This document shows, piece by piece, positions 35,050 through 47,749 of a stretch of 64,000 bases of DNA (position 1 is its first letter; each line of letters opens with the position of its first letter). The DNA comes from Odobenus rosmarus divergens (Eukaryota; Chordata; Mammalia; Carnivora; Odobenidae). Made by a program: the position numbers and the translations under genes. The notes beneath the pieces were generated by a model. The model saw only the letters and a program-made list of their open reading frames with translations. It was not told where the DNA came from and did no database searches. The stretch is from positions 1,339,198-1,403,197 of the forward strand of contig NW_004450398.1 of NCBI RefSeq assembly GCF_000321225.1, given 5' to 3'.

Positions 35050-35400
35050 TTCAGATTTTGAGCTAATTTGATACTTGTAGAAAAGTTGCAGAAATAGGAC
35101 TGGGAGTTCCTCTGTTTTCTTCCTTAACCTGGCTTCCCCCAGTGTTAAGATGTTATATAACCTACCATTTGTGACGGTGCTTTGGTCAAAACTAAGAAAT
35201 TACCATCGGTACAGTATCATTAACTGGCCTTATTTAAATTCTGCCAGGGTCTTCATGAAATTTTTCTGTTCAGGATCCAATATGGGATCCCACATCACGT
35301 TTAGTTCTTTTTTCTCCTTAGTCTCTTCCAACTGATGACAACTCCTTAGTCTTCCCATGTCTTGTGTGACCTTGACCCTTTTCAGGAACACTGGTCATTG
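35050..35400 (-). repeat. L1-like LINE relic
   Basis: Phrases 'gtagaaaagttgcagaaata', 'ggtcaaaactaagaaattac', 'aggatccaatatgggatccc' and 'ccttagtctcttccaactga' are characteristic of an old L1-group 3' region. The relic may extend toward 36.2 kb. Orientation is tentative. Confidence 0.5.
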
Positions 35401-35724
35401 TTCATCTTCTTGCTCAAAGAGCTCCAGCTTTCGCATTTAGGAGTGTCTTCATTCAGCTCCTGTGTCCTTTGAACGTGCTCTGTCTTTTATTGTGACACAA
35501 GTTGTTTCCGTCTCCTTTTGTGCTTCCCTTGCCCCAGCTCTGGAATCAGCCTCTTCTCTAGGGAGCCCTGGTTTCTTTTATGGAAGAAAGGCAATTAGAA
35601 ACCAAGACTGGGGTGCTGAGTATGCTCTTTGGTATCGGGTGTCATGACTTGTAGGCCCTTTCAGCAGGTAGAGCAAGGACATGTATGTATTTATACCCAC
35701 GCATGTGCGTACGTCTGTAGTTCT

Positions 35725-35750
35725 TGTGTGTGTGTGTGTGTGTGTGTGTG
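35725..35750 (+). repeat. (TG)13 microsatellite
   Basis: Uninterrupted TG dinucleotides. Confidence 0.95.
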
Positions 35751-37905
35751 AAAAGCCGTAAGTTTGTACTAATGCCCTCTGATTCCAATCTAACACCAGA
35801 GTGTAGCTTTCCTCTATTAATGTGTAACTTTTTCCACCCACCCTGAGAAGCCTGGCTCTCATTGTCCTTAGTTTTATGGTACTCAGTCTAAGGTACTGTT
35901 GCAGTTACTCAGTTCTTTCTCCCTACCCCTCCACCCCTCCATGGTGGCGTGATAGTTATTTGTTAGTGCTTGTGTTCCACATTGGGCTCCCCCACATCTT
36001 GGTTGGTTTAATGATTTTTGTTTGTGGGTATGTGAAGGGTGTGAAACATTGCCTAGGCTCTGAGAGTCCCGATAGGAAAAGGTGTCCCCAGAGGAGGAGG
36101 GTCAGGCTGATTCACCCCTGTTCTCCCTACCCCATTTCCTCTCCTTTCCCATCCTTGCCCATCCTTGCCCCCCGCCTCCCCCACATAACCAGTCTCTGTC
36201 GTTTCTGATTTACCCTTCCTGTTTCTTTGGTTTTGTGCCATTTTAAACTCATCAGATTTGTATGAAAGGTGGTCTCAGGGATTGCCACACCCGCTTTCTC
36301 CCGCTTGGCAACTCCTCCAAGAGCAAGGCGACACCCCTGCTGCAGAGTGGGACTGGGGGTGGGGGGTGAAGCTGGAAACTAGGTGTGTTTTAGTACCTTC
36401 ATATTTTTACATTTTGGCTACTTAGATAGAACTTGGTTACATTTAAAGTTAACTGGTATCTTAGTTAACATCCAATAGAGCAGAAGGGGGCTAGGAAAGA
36501 GGGTACCTTTTCCTACACCATCTTACCCACTCTCCTTTAATACTAGATATTTTAGTCAATTTTTAGCCACACAAATACTACATCTACTCCTTGAGGGAAA
36601 GAAAAGAGAGCTTACACATAAGGACAAGGTCCCCTCTGATCTCTACCCCCACACAAAACTATTTTTATTATCCTTTCAGAGTCTTTATACTTTTTTTAAA
36701 CATACGTTCCTGTAGGAAAAAAATTATGTTGTTTTAGAAGGTGTGAGGTTTTGTGTTTTTTTTTTAACCGATAAAAAGGTATACTTTACCTTTCTTCAGC
36801 TTGCTTTTTCACTCATGTGTCAAGAAAAATGTTCATGTCGTATAGATAGCCCCACTCCATTGTTTGGAACCTCTACCAGAGTATTTCTTGGTGACGGTCC
36901 TTACGTGTGGCTCTGAGCGCCCAGGTGCGGATCAGCAGTGGGGCGCAGGGCTGCAGCTTCTGCCCACATCTCATTGTGAGCAGCACACCCCCTTGTTCTC
37001 CCAGTGGCTGCCACTTTCCGTGTCCCACCAGCATCATATCAGAGTGGCCTTTCTCTACTGGTCACCAATACTTGGTATTTCCTGTGTCTCAGATTTGGGG
37101 CAGTTTGAGTGTAAAGAGGGGTACTTTGTTTTAATTTGCTTTCCTCTGAAATAGGGAGGTTGAGTGTATTTTCATGTAATTATTAGCCTTTTACATTTTT
37201 TTTCTGTTGTTTGCCCATTTTTAACTGCTTTCTTTTTCTTACTTACTTGTGTGAGTTCTTTGTACATTTTAGATTCATTCATTTAACCAGTATCTATTGA
37301 TCTCTTAGATGCCTAGGCACTGCTACAGGTGCCGGGGTAATGGCAATAAACAAGGTTTCTAATTTCACAGGAGTTAAGAGGAAGTTGGACGAAAGAAAAT
37401 CAAAATAAATCAACCAGATTATGTAGATATTAATAAATGCTATAAAAAAATAGAGTAATGGTAGAGTGCTTGAGTGGAGAGGAAGCCCCAGTTTGCCCTT
37501 ACAGACTTCATCCTCGGAGTATTTGCACCGAGGTGGGGTGGTCAGGGAAGGCTTCTTGGAGAAGGTGGGGTTGGAGGTGAGGTCTGAATGGCGAGGAGCC
37601 AGCCATGGGAGTGTCCAGAGAGAACAACATGTGTCTGGGCTCTATGGTGGGGCAAATGAGAGCCGGGCATGGGGTCACGGGAGAGGAGGTCACATCATCG
37701 CAGGTGACCGTGAGGGTGGTCATCAGGAGGAGGCGTGAGGTCTGTTTCAGGAGGAGGTTTCTCCAGCCCCTCCTTTCTTGTCTAAGCTAGGTGACCGGAA
37801 AGAGCTTTGTGCTGGGGATTTGTGCATCAAGACTTGATCATTGGGTTTTGTGGTTGTTTTAAGGCATAGGCTTTTTCTTTAATAAAGGAAAATTTTCTGT
37901 TTCAG

Positions 37906-38018
37906 ATTACCTAGGAACAGTACGATTTGGGGTTATCACAAATAAACATCTTGCGAAACTGGTATCCTTAGTACACTCTGGAAGTGTGTATTTACATAGA
38001 CATTTCAACACATCACTT
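37906..38018 (+). CDS. TXNDC11: TXNDC11 coding exon 6
   Basis: Encodes residues 266-303: (D)[20 protein letters not shown] then [17 protein letters not shown]. It includes the sequon NTS. This exon joins directly to exon 5 in the shorter isoform (G|AT gives Asp). Junctions: TTTCAG|ATTACC and CTT|GTAAGT. Ends on a codon boundary. Confidence 0.95.
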
Positions 38019-40141
38019 GTAAGTATTTTGAAATCACATTTATATTAGCGCAGTGGTTCTTAACCTTGTTTAGGTCATGGACTTCTTTGAGAATTGGATA
38101 AAATCTGTGGGCACTCTCCCTAGGAAAGTGTACATGGTTTTATATGCAAATTGAGAGTTCTGCAACCCCATGCTAGAGCCCGTATCCCTGTTTACCAACC
38201 CCTGCATTAGAGGGCTCTCAAATGTAACATCTAGAAATTCTGTTTATATTCTTTGACTCTGGTACAGCCTCGTTAGTTTTCCTCCTTGGATGAAATTGCA
38301 GGATTGTTGCCTTGGAAATATGTTACTCTGGGCCCATGTTCTCAGAGGTTAAGCTTCCATTGGGCAATGTTCTCTGTTCATTTGTTCCATTCATCAGGAG
38401 TACTCATGTGACATGCTCTTCTCCTTAGGTGATGAAATGGATTTTGAAGTTCTTGTTAAGTCACAGTGAGAAGTTGATGGCTTCTCACCCCAGCGAGCCT
38501 TGGTTTTCCATTGTCGTCTTTGTTCCCTGACTTCATTTGCTTTTGGTGAACCAACCCCAACTCAGCTATTTCTGAGCTTTTGACCTGTATCCTGCTTAGT
38601 CCTGTACCTCTGCTCTATTTGTTGCTGCTTCTTCAGTCCCATCACTGAGAGTTTATTTTTCTTAAGTATTTTCTGTCTCTAGCTTCACTGACAGTGTGTG
38701 TGACTTACAGGTTGAGTGAAGACCAGTATCTGTGTAACCTGTGTACCCAGCCCGTTGAACCTGGGCTCCCCTTGACTCAGCGTGCAAGTTGCATGCCTGT
38801 GGGGGGACCGTTAGGCCCTCTCGGGGTGCTCCCTTGGTTGCCAGTCGCCCTGGCAGCTCCCTAGCAGCCCAGATGCTGTGCTGTATTTCTTGTAGTTTGG
38901 ACTCCAAAAGTCAAATGTGTTTTTGTGTTTCCCAAATAGAAATGTGTACATGATGTTTGAGTATATTTTTTCAAACTCCCGCCGTCCCACTTCGAGAGTC
39001 ACTGCTTTGCTGGTTTCTCTGCCGCCTTCCTGCTCTCCTTGTGCCTCTGAGCTGCTTCTTACTTCCTCTGCTTTTGCTGTCTGTCATCTTCCTTCATCCT
39101 CCTTTTGTAGCGTGCTGTACAACCACCATGTATGGATTTAGAGGGGAGGGCACTGAGGAAGGAACGTGAAACAGAGAAGCTAGGGCTGTGGGAATGGCCC
39201 TGGCAAATGCACTGGGCTTACTGCATCAGGTCTGTAGTTCTTAAGGTCATTTGGTTGGTTTAGCAGAATTCCTTTTATCAAATGAACTACTACTGGGATA
39301 CTGGTATTTTAACATAAAACCAGTGGACATCTTTGTCACGAGGCAATTTAATTCTCTGTTTTGGAGCATGTAAAAGATCTCATTTTGTGGAACCCTCCAA
39401 AGCACTTTTTTGGGGAGTTTCATTTGAAACTCAGTGATGCATATTTTTGGAATTTCAAACATAATTTTATGTTGACCTACTTTGGTTGTTACAGAGAAAC
39501 AAAGCACAAAAATCTAAGTGTCTCTTTCCTTCATTCTGTACATATAAGTGTGATCTGTGGCCTTGTACAAGTTGTGGGCCATTCGTGGGTTCTTTCAAGT
39601 ATTTGTTGAGTTCCTGCTGTGTGCCAGGTGTTCTTCTAGTCCCTGGGGGGTACAGGGGGCCAGAACAGATACAAAGGCCTGCCCTAACCGGGGGGTGGGG
39701 GCGGGGAGGAGGCTCTTCCCGCCATTATGAGCCAAGTTTTGAGGAACCACTGTAAAAATCTAAACGACCCTTGACTTTATAACTTCCGTTCCTGTAGGTG
39801 TTTATTATCCTTTTACAATAATCCTTGTATAAGAACCCAGTAAAATGTAATAGCTCCCTTTGGCCAGGGTGGAAGAGGTCATGGTTGCCAGTAGCAGATC
39901 GGGAGAGTTCTTCAGTGGTAGAGGAGTCAGCTGAAGGGGACGGGAGGCATCTGTGACCTGGAAGTCACCTCTCTGCAGCCGCTTCTGCTCTTTCCAACCA
40001 CGTGTGAGAAAACGCTGTGTCTGGAGGAGCAGGGGCAGGTCACGTCCCTGAGTCGTCTCGTCTGCAGCTGGGCAGTGGTGGGGTGGTCGGGGCCTCCTGA
40101 GCCTGCCCTGCCTTCAGCCCTCCCTGTGTTGTCCTTCGCAG
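38019..40141 (+). other. TXNDC11 intron 6
   Basis: Contains an old hAT-like repeat at about 38,050-38,215 ('cagtggttcttaaccttgtt', 'gacttctttgagaattggat') and a short ancient-repeat phrase at about 39,595-39,690 ('ctgctgtgtgccaggtgttc'). No SINE and no other gene seen. GC content rises toward exon 7. Confidence 0.75.
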
Positions 40142-40342
40142 GTCTTTCGCAGGGAGGCCGTCAACTACACGGCAGAGAACATCCATAAGTGGGCCTTAGA
40201 GAATCGAGAGGCGCTCCTGCGATGGCTGCGGCCGCACGGCGGCAAGAGCCTCCTGCTGAACAATGAGCTCAAGAAGGGGCCGGCGCTTCTTGTATTTCTA
40301 CCTTTTAATCCTTTAGCCGAAAGCCACCCTTTAATAGATGAG
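40142..40342 (+). CDS. TXNDC11: TXNDC11 coding exon 7
   Basis: Encodes residues 304-370, 67 full codons: [20 protein letters not shown], then [20 protein letters not shown] and [21 protein letters not shown] sequon NYT supports a luminal location. Junctions: TTCGCAG|GTCTTT and GATGAG|GTAAGA. It is phase 0 on both sides, so skipping it would keep the frame and remove 67 residues. Confidence 0.95.
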
Positions 40343-43300
40343 GTAAGAGTCATAATGTTAAAAGGTATCTCCTAGGGAGCAGGAAAGCCTCATGAACTTG
40401 GACGTCTCGCTCCCGGTTCACAGTGATTTCTGCCAGGAGCCGAGAGCCTGCCAGCAGCTGCTGCTGCATTTCTGCGCCGTTACTCCTTCCTCCCGTAAGT
40501 GGGCAGGAGAGTGGGTGCCGGGGGTAGGACCCACCGTGGCCTCTCTGGCCACGTTGACGGACAGCTGCTCGGGTCTGGGGGAGTCGGCGAGAACAGGCCT
40601 GTCTGAGCTGCGCCTCCCCAGGGTGGGACCAGAAGTCCCCCGTCCCGCCATGACCCGCTGCAGGAGTGGCGTAGAGGGGCTGGACTGCGGCACAGGCAGG
40701 GTGCGGGGTGGCCTCGGGGGTGGCCATTGTCAGGGGGTTGGGCCTGACCTCCAGCCCTGGCCGACCTCAACCCCCGGCAGCCGGGAGCGGCAGTGGTGAT
40801 ACTGGGCTCCCTTGTTTCTCTAAGCCTTTCTTGTGAAGATAAGCAGAGCTGTTTCCAGAGGCGGACGCTGTCAGGAGTCTGCCCCTCCCTCTGCTTTTCC
40901 TGTTTCCGGCTGGTGCACTTAGGCTTTCTGGGTGGGAGTTGATTTTATACGTGGATCATTTGGAGGCACTTAGAGTAATAACAATTACCAGAGAGCACCT
41001 GGGATTGCTAAATTGGATTTACTGGGGGGTTTATTTTTTCCTTCCCTCAAGGATCCCTTAATTGGCCAAAACCAATTTCAGACAGCCAGTGTAGCACTGG
41101 CCGGGCTAACCAGACACTGCCTCTCCCCGAGCCCCTCTGCGTGAGCCTGATGGTCTGCCTGGAGGTGGCAGGGAGACTGGCCTCTTGCCCAGCCAGACCC
41201 CTGACTTTGCTACTCTGGAGCCTCATTGTGAGAGTTGTTACCCCTGCTGCTACTGGCTTTGAGGAAGAAACAAGAGAAATGAAATAGCTTTGTTTCTTCT
41301 CCTCTGATTAGGGAGGACTTGAAGTAATAAGACTTATTTTCTTGAGAAAATCTTCACCACATGGATAGCTTATGAACTAAGACACTCTCCCAAATTACTA
41401 GGCCTTTACTGCATCTACTATTAAAAGCCATAAGGCTCTTTGTAGGAAAGGTGGGGTTTTTAACCACGGCATTAGCTATGGTTTGGGATTTTTACTTTGA
41501 CTTTTAAAATTTCTTTGTGGAGAATTCTGTCTCGTCTGATTTGGGCAAGTAAGCGTCCTGGGTGAGGTAGTATTTTGTGACTGGAGCCGGTCCTCTGTTC
41601 AGGGGATCGTGGTTGGATTTAGGCCCCTGGTGGGAGGATGCTAGCTTTCCTGCCTTTTTCCCTGGCTCAGCGTTTCCCTTCTCTCCCCTGACTCCTCCAT
41701 CTATGGCCAGGCCTTCTTCTTCTTCTTTTTTAAATCTCTTTGTTCCTGTGGCTCTTTCCTCAGAGTTCAGAGTGTCCCTGCAAGGTGAGTGGATTCCCCA
41801 ACCTCAGTGTATGGTTGAGATTGTTGAAAACCAAATGGCATCTCAGCGGTATTATGGCTTCTTTATTAGCCAAGTAAAGTGTTCTGTGCAGTACATTTCC
41901 CTCTTCATTTTAGGTCAGTTTAGCAAATGTTTATGGAGCACTGTGTCAGGGGGCCATGGGGGAGAAAGATGGATAAGGCGCAGCCTTACCCTCGTGGTCT
42001 CAGAGGCTTGTCCAGTAGGGGCAGGAGGAGCTTGCTTTTAATTAATTCAGGGTGGAGGAAGGTCAGCTCCAGGCCCAGCTCAGGAGGAACTGGAGGAGAG
42101 AGGGCTCTGTGCCAGGAAGCTGAGGCTGTGGGCGGGGCAGGGATGGGGGACAGACTTTTGGGGTGGCCGGGATGTGGATGGGTTGAAGGAAACGTAAGGG
42201 AAGACGCAGCCTGAGCGGAGGCACGGCGGTGGGGAGGTTGCTGCGGGTTCAGTGTTAGCAGGTAGTGCGGGTTGTGTGGCCCCCGGAGGGGCTGCCTGGA
42301 GAAGACCCAGGTGGAAAGCCTGAAGAGGAGAGGCCGTTGGGTGAGACTTTGAGGACTCCAGGGTTCAGTGTGGCCAGCACAGTATCACTGACAAAGGAGA
42401 GATGTCCGCAGAGTCGTGTTCCCATGATTGGCGTTTTCCAGGCAGCAGTGTTCCAGGAGTGTGGGAAGTAGTAAAGTCTGGAGCTTGGGTGCTGGTGGGG
42501 CGGGAAGTGGGGTGTGTGAGCCAGGGGTAAGGAAGCCGTCAGGGTTGGGTTGGGTGGGTCGGGGGAACAGCACACTTGGACATTCCCAGGCTGAGTTCTA
42601 AGCTCATCAGCTCCTCAAGCACAGGAGAGTTTAAGCCTTAAGCCTTTTTCCCATGCCCACCTCGAGGCCCAGTTGGGCAGGCAGTTGAGGAAGCTTATGT
42701 TGTGGAGAGAGGTCAGCGTCCCGTGAGGGTGGTAGCGTCGGGGCTTGCCAGGCAGCAGGTTTTGAGGCAGCCGTAGTGGGGAGTGTGGTGGGGGGCACAC
42801 GAGGACGGCTCTATGCCGGCTCCCTTGTGAGCCCCGGTCCGGGACCGGCAGCTGCCGACACACACGCGGCCCCCCCCAGCACCCCCACGGGAGAGCTCAG
42901 CGTCAGGCCGCTGGCCCCCTGCGTCTCTGCAGAGGGTCCTGGAGAGGTCATAGGATGACCCAGTGTGCTGCTCAGAAGACGTGCTCCCTGCAGCCAGCAA
43001 AGAGTCCGTGTGCCTCGATTCCGCTTTCACAGCGCCGCTCTGACACGTTCACAGTGTGTGAGCCTCACGAGCAAGGTCATGGTTGTCTTGTTCTGGCTTA
43101 AACATTTGTCTGATTAAAGAAAATGGAAGAAAGCATTTACAGCACAAATAGTTGAAGTTCTTTGCCAGATTTTCCTCAGTAGTTCATGTGAAATTGAGTA
43201 TGACCTCAAGCGTTTCACATGTAAAGATGGAACTGGACTTGCATTGTCAAAACTGCCCCGGGTGTGAAAGGAATGTGAAAGTAAAAACTAGTTCAATTTA

Positions 43301-43870
43301 TAGGAGAAAAGTAAGAATTCCTCTCTTTTTTAAGAGCATTACTCTATACAAAATATTTTCTTCAATTAAAAATATCCTTTACGTGGCTTGCTTATGAGCA
43401 GTGTTGTGAAAAGAGATGAGGAGAGAAGACCCTTTAAGGACCCCTGCTGTCCTTAGTATACTCCTCCTTGGACTTCTTGTAAAAGACTGCAGTAAATACT
43501 TGAATTTTTGTGGGGTTTTTGGAGGGGTGGGCAGGGGGCACGGGTGGGAATGGTAATCCATTGTGTGTTTGGGTGCAGAGCAGAGCCCAGATGGGGCCAG
43601 AGGGCAGCTGGGCTCCTGTGGATCCTATGGGCCTGACCTTATTAGTGTGCTGTGCTGTCAGAGCCTTTTCCAGAGAGGGCCGAGATGCTTTGTGTGGGGG
43701 GAGAAAAGGAAACACTGGTTTATCATCTAAAGTGATCTTTTCTTATGCCTGAGAACTATTCAGTTTATATTTCTGTACAAATGCATATGTCTCGAATTAA
43801 CACTCTCTATAAATACCGTATATAAAATTTGGAGTTTTTTTTGAAATTGGAAAAGTACTCACTAAGTGGC

Positions 43871-43907
<37 letters not shown>

Positions 43908-45362
43908 ATGAAACAAAATCCCGAGTGACTTAACACCTTTTAACTAACTGGCAAGATTTGATCCAAATGAGCACGTGATTCTATTTTAGACAGTAGGTGG
44001 AGTAAATGCCTTTGGATTATAACGACTTGCTTGTTTTTCTTATGAACCTGGGGTGGGTAGTGAAAGGTATTGTTTGGAGATAGTCTTAGAATGAAATGTA
44101 AATCTAACTGGGCTAGTACTGATCTGAGGGTAAAGTGGTTAATCTCCCCAGGAAGTGGGAGTGTGTATGTTACCCCGAGATGCCATTCATTCACCAGATC
44201 TTCTTGTGCGTTTGTTCTGTGCCTGGCTCTGGGGAGAACAGGAGAAATCATACAGGGTTTCTACCCGTGAGGGTCCATAAGCTTGTGGGGAGGAGGGGCA
44301 TCTGAGCAGACACTTGTGAGACTCTGTGGGAAGGGCTTTGGGGCCCCGAAGAGGCAGAGCTGAACTCCCAGGTGAGGTGGGGGAGATGGCGTTAGCTTTA
44401 CTGAAGCAGCCACCCTGCTGTTGGGCCTTGGGGACAGTATTGAGGTTTGTCGGATGGAGGAGGTCCTGGCCAGGACTGCTCTAAAGAGGATGGGGTGACC
44501 CTGGAAAGGCAGATGCAGGCTAGACTGTGTTAGGTTTTATCTTCCAGGTAGTAGGGAGCCATCGAATGTCATTTGGCAGAAGAGTGCTGTGCTTAGGGTG
44601 GTAATTTTAAAATTAATAGTGACAGTGTGGAGGCCGAGTGAGGCAGGGGAGAACACGTGGTGGTGGTCTGTGACGACTGAGGGCCTGAATCGAGGCCGTG
44701 GCCATGGGGACACAAAGGAAGGGGCCGGCTTTGTAGCTGAAGTCAGAGGTGGCGGGGCTTGAGGCTCGTGCGGACGCAGAGGGGAAGTTGGGGCTCGAGG
44801 GATCACCATTCCCACTTTGTGATGCTGTTTTCCCAGAGAGGGCAGCACAGGGTGGGGAGGAGGTTATGGGGGAAGACAGGATGGATAAGTATGGTTTGGA
44901 ACAGGTTGAATTTGTAGCCTCCTGTGAGGTGTGAATTTATTTGGAAACAGGTATGCCGTGAAATACTGTGATCCACTCATGAGGTGTTTGGGACATTTTT
45001 AGACTGTTAGTAAAGGTGAAGAAGACATCGTACGTATGGAAGAGTGGCCCCCCTCAGCCTGGAGGTATGTTGCAGGGGGGGAGCTTGGCTCTCGTCGTGT
45101 GGTGGATGGAGACGTCTGCCTCTAAGACCCCTTCCTGCTCCCCACAGTTGGCTCACTGTTAATAGAGTGACATGTTCTGAAAGGTAATCCAGGCCTCTTC
45201 ATTCATAGCTTTGGGGTAATGCTTTCCTGTTTGATGGAGTGAGCGGAAGAGCCGCCCCGGGCTCCTGGTGAATCGGACCAGGATGCTGCCTGGGCCCGAC
45301 GGCTGCGGGCTCCCTACCTCCGCCATCGCCGCGCCTCTCATGAGCTCCGCCCTGTGTTTCAG
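40343..45362 (+). other. TXNDC11 intron 7
   Basis: A GC-richer intron with no SINE. Old repeat phrases occur near 41,915-42,000 ('agcaaatgtttatggagcac') and 44,185-44,600, a family I do not name. A (CA)16 microsatellite lies at 43,874-43,905. I see no other gene. Confidence 0.75.
43874..43905 (+). repeat. (AC)16 microsatellite
   Basis: Uninterrupted AC dinucleotides in intron 7. Confidence 0.95.
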
Positions 45363-46155
45363 ATCACCGAAGTGGCCTTGGAGTACAACAACTGTCACAG
45401 GGACCAGGTGGTGGAGCAGCTCCTTCAGCACCTGCGGCGAGTGGATGCCCCGGTGTTCAGGCCTCTGGCACCTGAGCCCCCTGCGCAGCTGCCGGAGCCG
45501 CCGCTGATCACGGCGTCCCCCTGCTGCAACACCGTGGTGCTGCCCCAGTGGCACTCCGTCTCCAGGACCCACAACGTCTGTGAGCTATGTGTCAACCAGA
45601 GCGCGGGGGGCGTCAGGCCGAGCTCGGTCGGCATGCCACAGTGCAGCTTTTTTGAGATGGCGGCAGCTTTGGATTCTTTCTACCTCAAGGAGCAGACCTT
45701 TTATCATGTGGCGTCGGGCAGCATAGAATGCAGCAATTTTCTGAGTTCCTACAGCCCCTTCAGCTATTACACTGCATGTTGCAGGACCATAAACAGGGCC
45801 GTGACGGGCTTCATTGATTCTGGACAAGGTGTCTTTGAAACCCCGACCGTCGCGTTTTCTTCCCTCGAGAAGAAATGTGAGGCCGATCCCCCAGGCTCCG
45901 TTCCTCACATTGAGGAGAACAGGTATCTCTTTCCTGAAGTGGACGTGAGTAGCACAAACTTCACAGGCCTGAGCTGCAGAACCAACAAGACCCTGAACAT
46001 CTACCTTTTGGATTCAAATTTATTTTGGTTATATGCAGAGAGGCTGGGGGCTCCGAGCGCCACTCGGGTGAAGGAATTTGCCACAATTGTTGATGTGAAA
46101 GAAGAGTCTCACTATATCTTGGATCCAAAACAAGCTCTTATGAAGTTCACCCTAG
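45363..46155 (+). CDS. TXNDC11: TXNDC11 coding exon 8 (largest; CELC site)
   Basis: Encodes residues 371-634 plus one base, the middle luminal region. It starts [11 protein letters not shown] and ends ALMKFTL. A CCNTVV pair and [10 protein letters not shown] give a CxxC at residues 443-446, matching the position of an annotated redox-active disulfide in the human protein. Sequons NQS, NFT and NKT and many cysteines agree with an ER-luminal, glycosylated domain. Acceptor TTTCAG|ATCACC; donor CCTAG|GTACTG. The open frame runs on into the intron to about 46,310, so retention would add about 50 residues before a stop. Opposite-strand open frames here are shadows. Confidence 0.96.
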
Positions 46156-47174
46156 GTACTGTGGGCAGTTTCCTTCCCCAACATAAAAAAGTATTGCTTA
46201 ACTTATTACTGGTGACTTTTATCCAGGGATCTCAGTACATCTGGTCATGGGGGGATGTCAGTTCTGTAGCTCATTTGAAATCTTTAGACTGCAGTTGGTC
46301 ATCATTTTAAAAGAAGCTAATTTTTCTATTAAAGGGAACAGAAACTTCCTAACTCCAGATTTTGGATAAGTTTGTCTTGTAGCCCCTGGGGGTTTGGGGG
46401 GGATAGGAGTCCAGTGTTCCAGATTGGCAGTGCCTGTCACGTTTCTGAGTTGCAGTGAGCTACATGGGGTGGGCACCTGGCCGCAGGAAAGGCTACGAGC
46501 ATCCCGGGGGGCTGATGAATGGGACCCCCACGGCAGCGCCACTCTAAAGGAGCTTAAACAGGAAGCAGTGAAACGTAGAACCACCTGTCCTCCCTTTGGT
46601 CTCACAGGTTGGGATGTACAGGTATCAAGGCCACCAGACCTAATTTGTTCTCTTGCTGTGTATACCTCCTTGACAGACGCTGCTCTCATCTTCTGTGTCT
46701 GGATTGTAACAAAGAAGCATCAAGGGCAACAAACAAGTGTCCAGTTGCAAACCAGCAAAAACCCGCTTTGGGGGTGGGGAGCCCCGTGATGGGAAAACAT
46801 CCACGAGCTTGCTGCTGGGGCTTGGCAGCAGCAGTGAACTAACCCACGCTGTCCTGTTCCCAGGACTTTGCTGACATCCTTGATGTCCACACAAGGAAGT
46901 GAGAATTCAAAAGCCATGTTAGTTCAGCCTCAGTGGAAACACGGGGAAAGTCACTGTTTGCCAAATGGAGACAGGAGGAATTTGGTAGGGAGAGAAACCT
47001 TTTACTTCCAAGTTTTAGAGAGTATGAAAGCAAGAGTAAACTCAAAGCCCCCTAAATAATAGTCCTTTTAGCTGTCTTCTTTTAAGCCCCGGTGAAGCTT
47101 ATTTCTGATATTTGACACTTTTGGAGAGGCTTATGTAAATGTTGATTTTTTTTTTCCCATGTCAAATTATATAT

Positions 47175-47405
47175 ATATACACACACATATATATACACAC
47201 ACACATATATATAAAATATATATATATATTTTAAGATTTTTTATTAGGGAGAGAGTACAAGCAGGGGGAGCAGCAGGCGGAGGGAGAGGGAGAAGCAGGC
47301 TCCCCACTCAGCAGGGAGCCCGATGCAGGGCTCAATCCCAGGACCCCAGGATCATGACCTGAGCCAAAGGCAGATGCTTAACCGTCTGAGCCACCCAGGT
47401 GCCCC
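47175..47405 (-). repeat. Can-SINE, antisense, with TA/CA-expanded tail
   Basis: Flanked by CAAATTATATAT at 47163-47174 and 47408-47419. The normally T/A-rich tail has become an alternating TATATA / CACACA microsatellite of about 60 bases before 'ttttaagattttttattagg'. The SINE ends GAGCCACCCAGGTGCCCC. Confidence 0.88.
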
Positions 47406-47554
47406 ATCAAATTATATATTATAAATGTGAAGCTCCTGAGTGTTCACAGGAACCCTGTGACCAGTTGCTTTATGAATTGCATTCTCTATTGATACTACAA
47501 ATTGTTCCTGATTTGTGTTTTCTAAAGTTACATTTTGGTATACTGAGTTTTCTT

Positions 47555-47749
47555 TCTTTTTTTTTTAAGATTTTTAAATTTATTTATTAGATAACAAAAG
47601 AGAGCAGGAGTGGGGAATAGGGGTGGGGAGTGGGAGAAGCAGGCTCCCTGCTGAGCAGGGATCCTGACACAGGGCTTGGTCCCAGGACCCTGAGATCATG
47701 ACCTGGGCGGAGGGCAGACGCTTAACCCACTGAGCCACCCAGGCAACTC
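47555..47749 (-). repeat. Can-SINE, antisense
   Basis: The duplication CTGAGTTTTCTT at 47543-47554 and 47750-47761 flanks an antisense element ending GAGCCACCCAGGCAACT. Confidence 0.93.

Larger units (their letters stand above)
23242..37905 (+). other. TXNDC11 intron 5 (largest intron)
   Basis: A 14.7-kb intron. It contains an L2-like relic (24,030-24,260), the chimeric SINE (24,667-25,023), a CTCF-like site (27,198-27,210), a MaLR LTR relic (28,712-29,213), L2-like and MIR-like patches, a sense SINE (29,991-30,197), an ancient repeat at about 31,500-32,220 and six antisense SINEs at 32.0-34.8 kb. It also holds an L1-like relic after 35,050 and a (TG)13 at 35,725-35,750. The 81-base cassette exon of the longer human isoform would lie here; I could not find it by eye. 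Confidence 0.85.

Noticed and set aside
45159..45908. Minus-strand open frames opposite exon 8
   Set aside because: They are shadows of the GC-rich TXNDC11 exon, whose plus-strand frame is conserved and correctly spliced.
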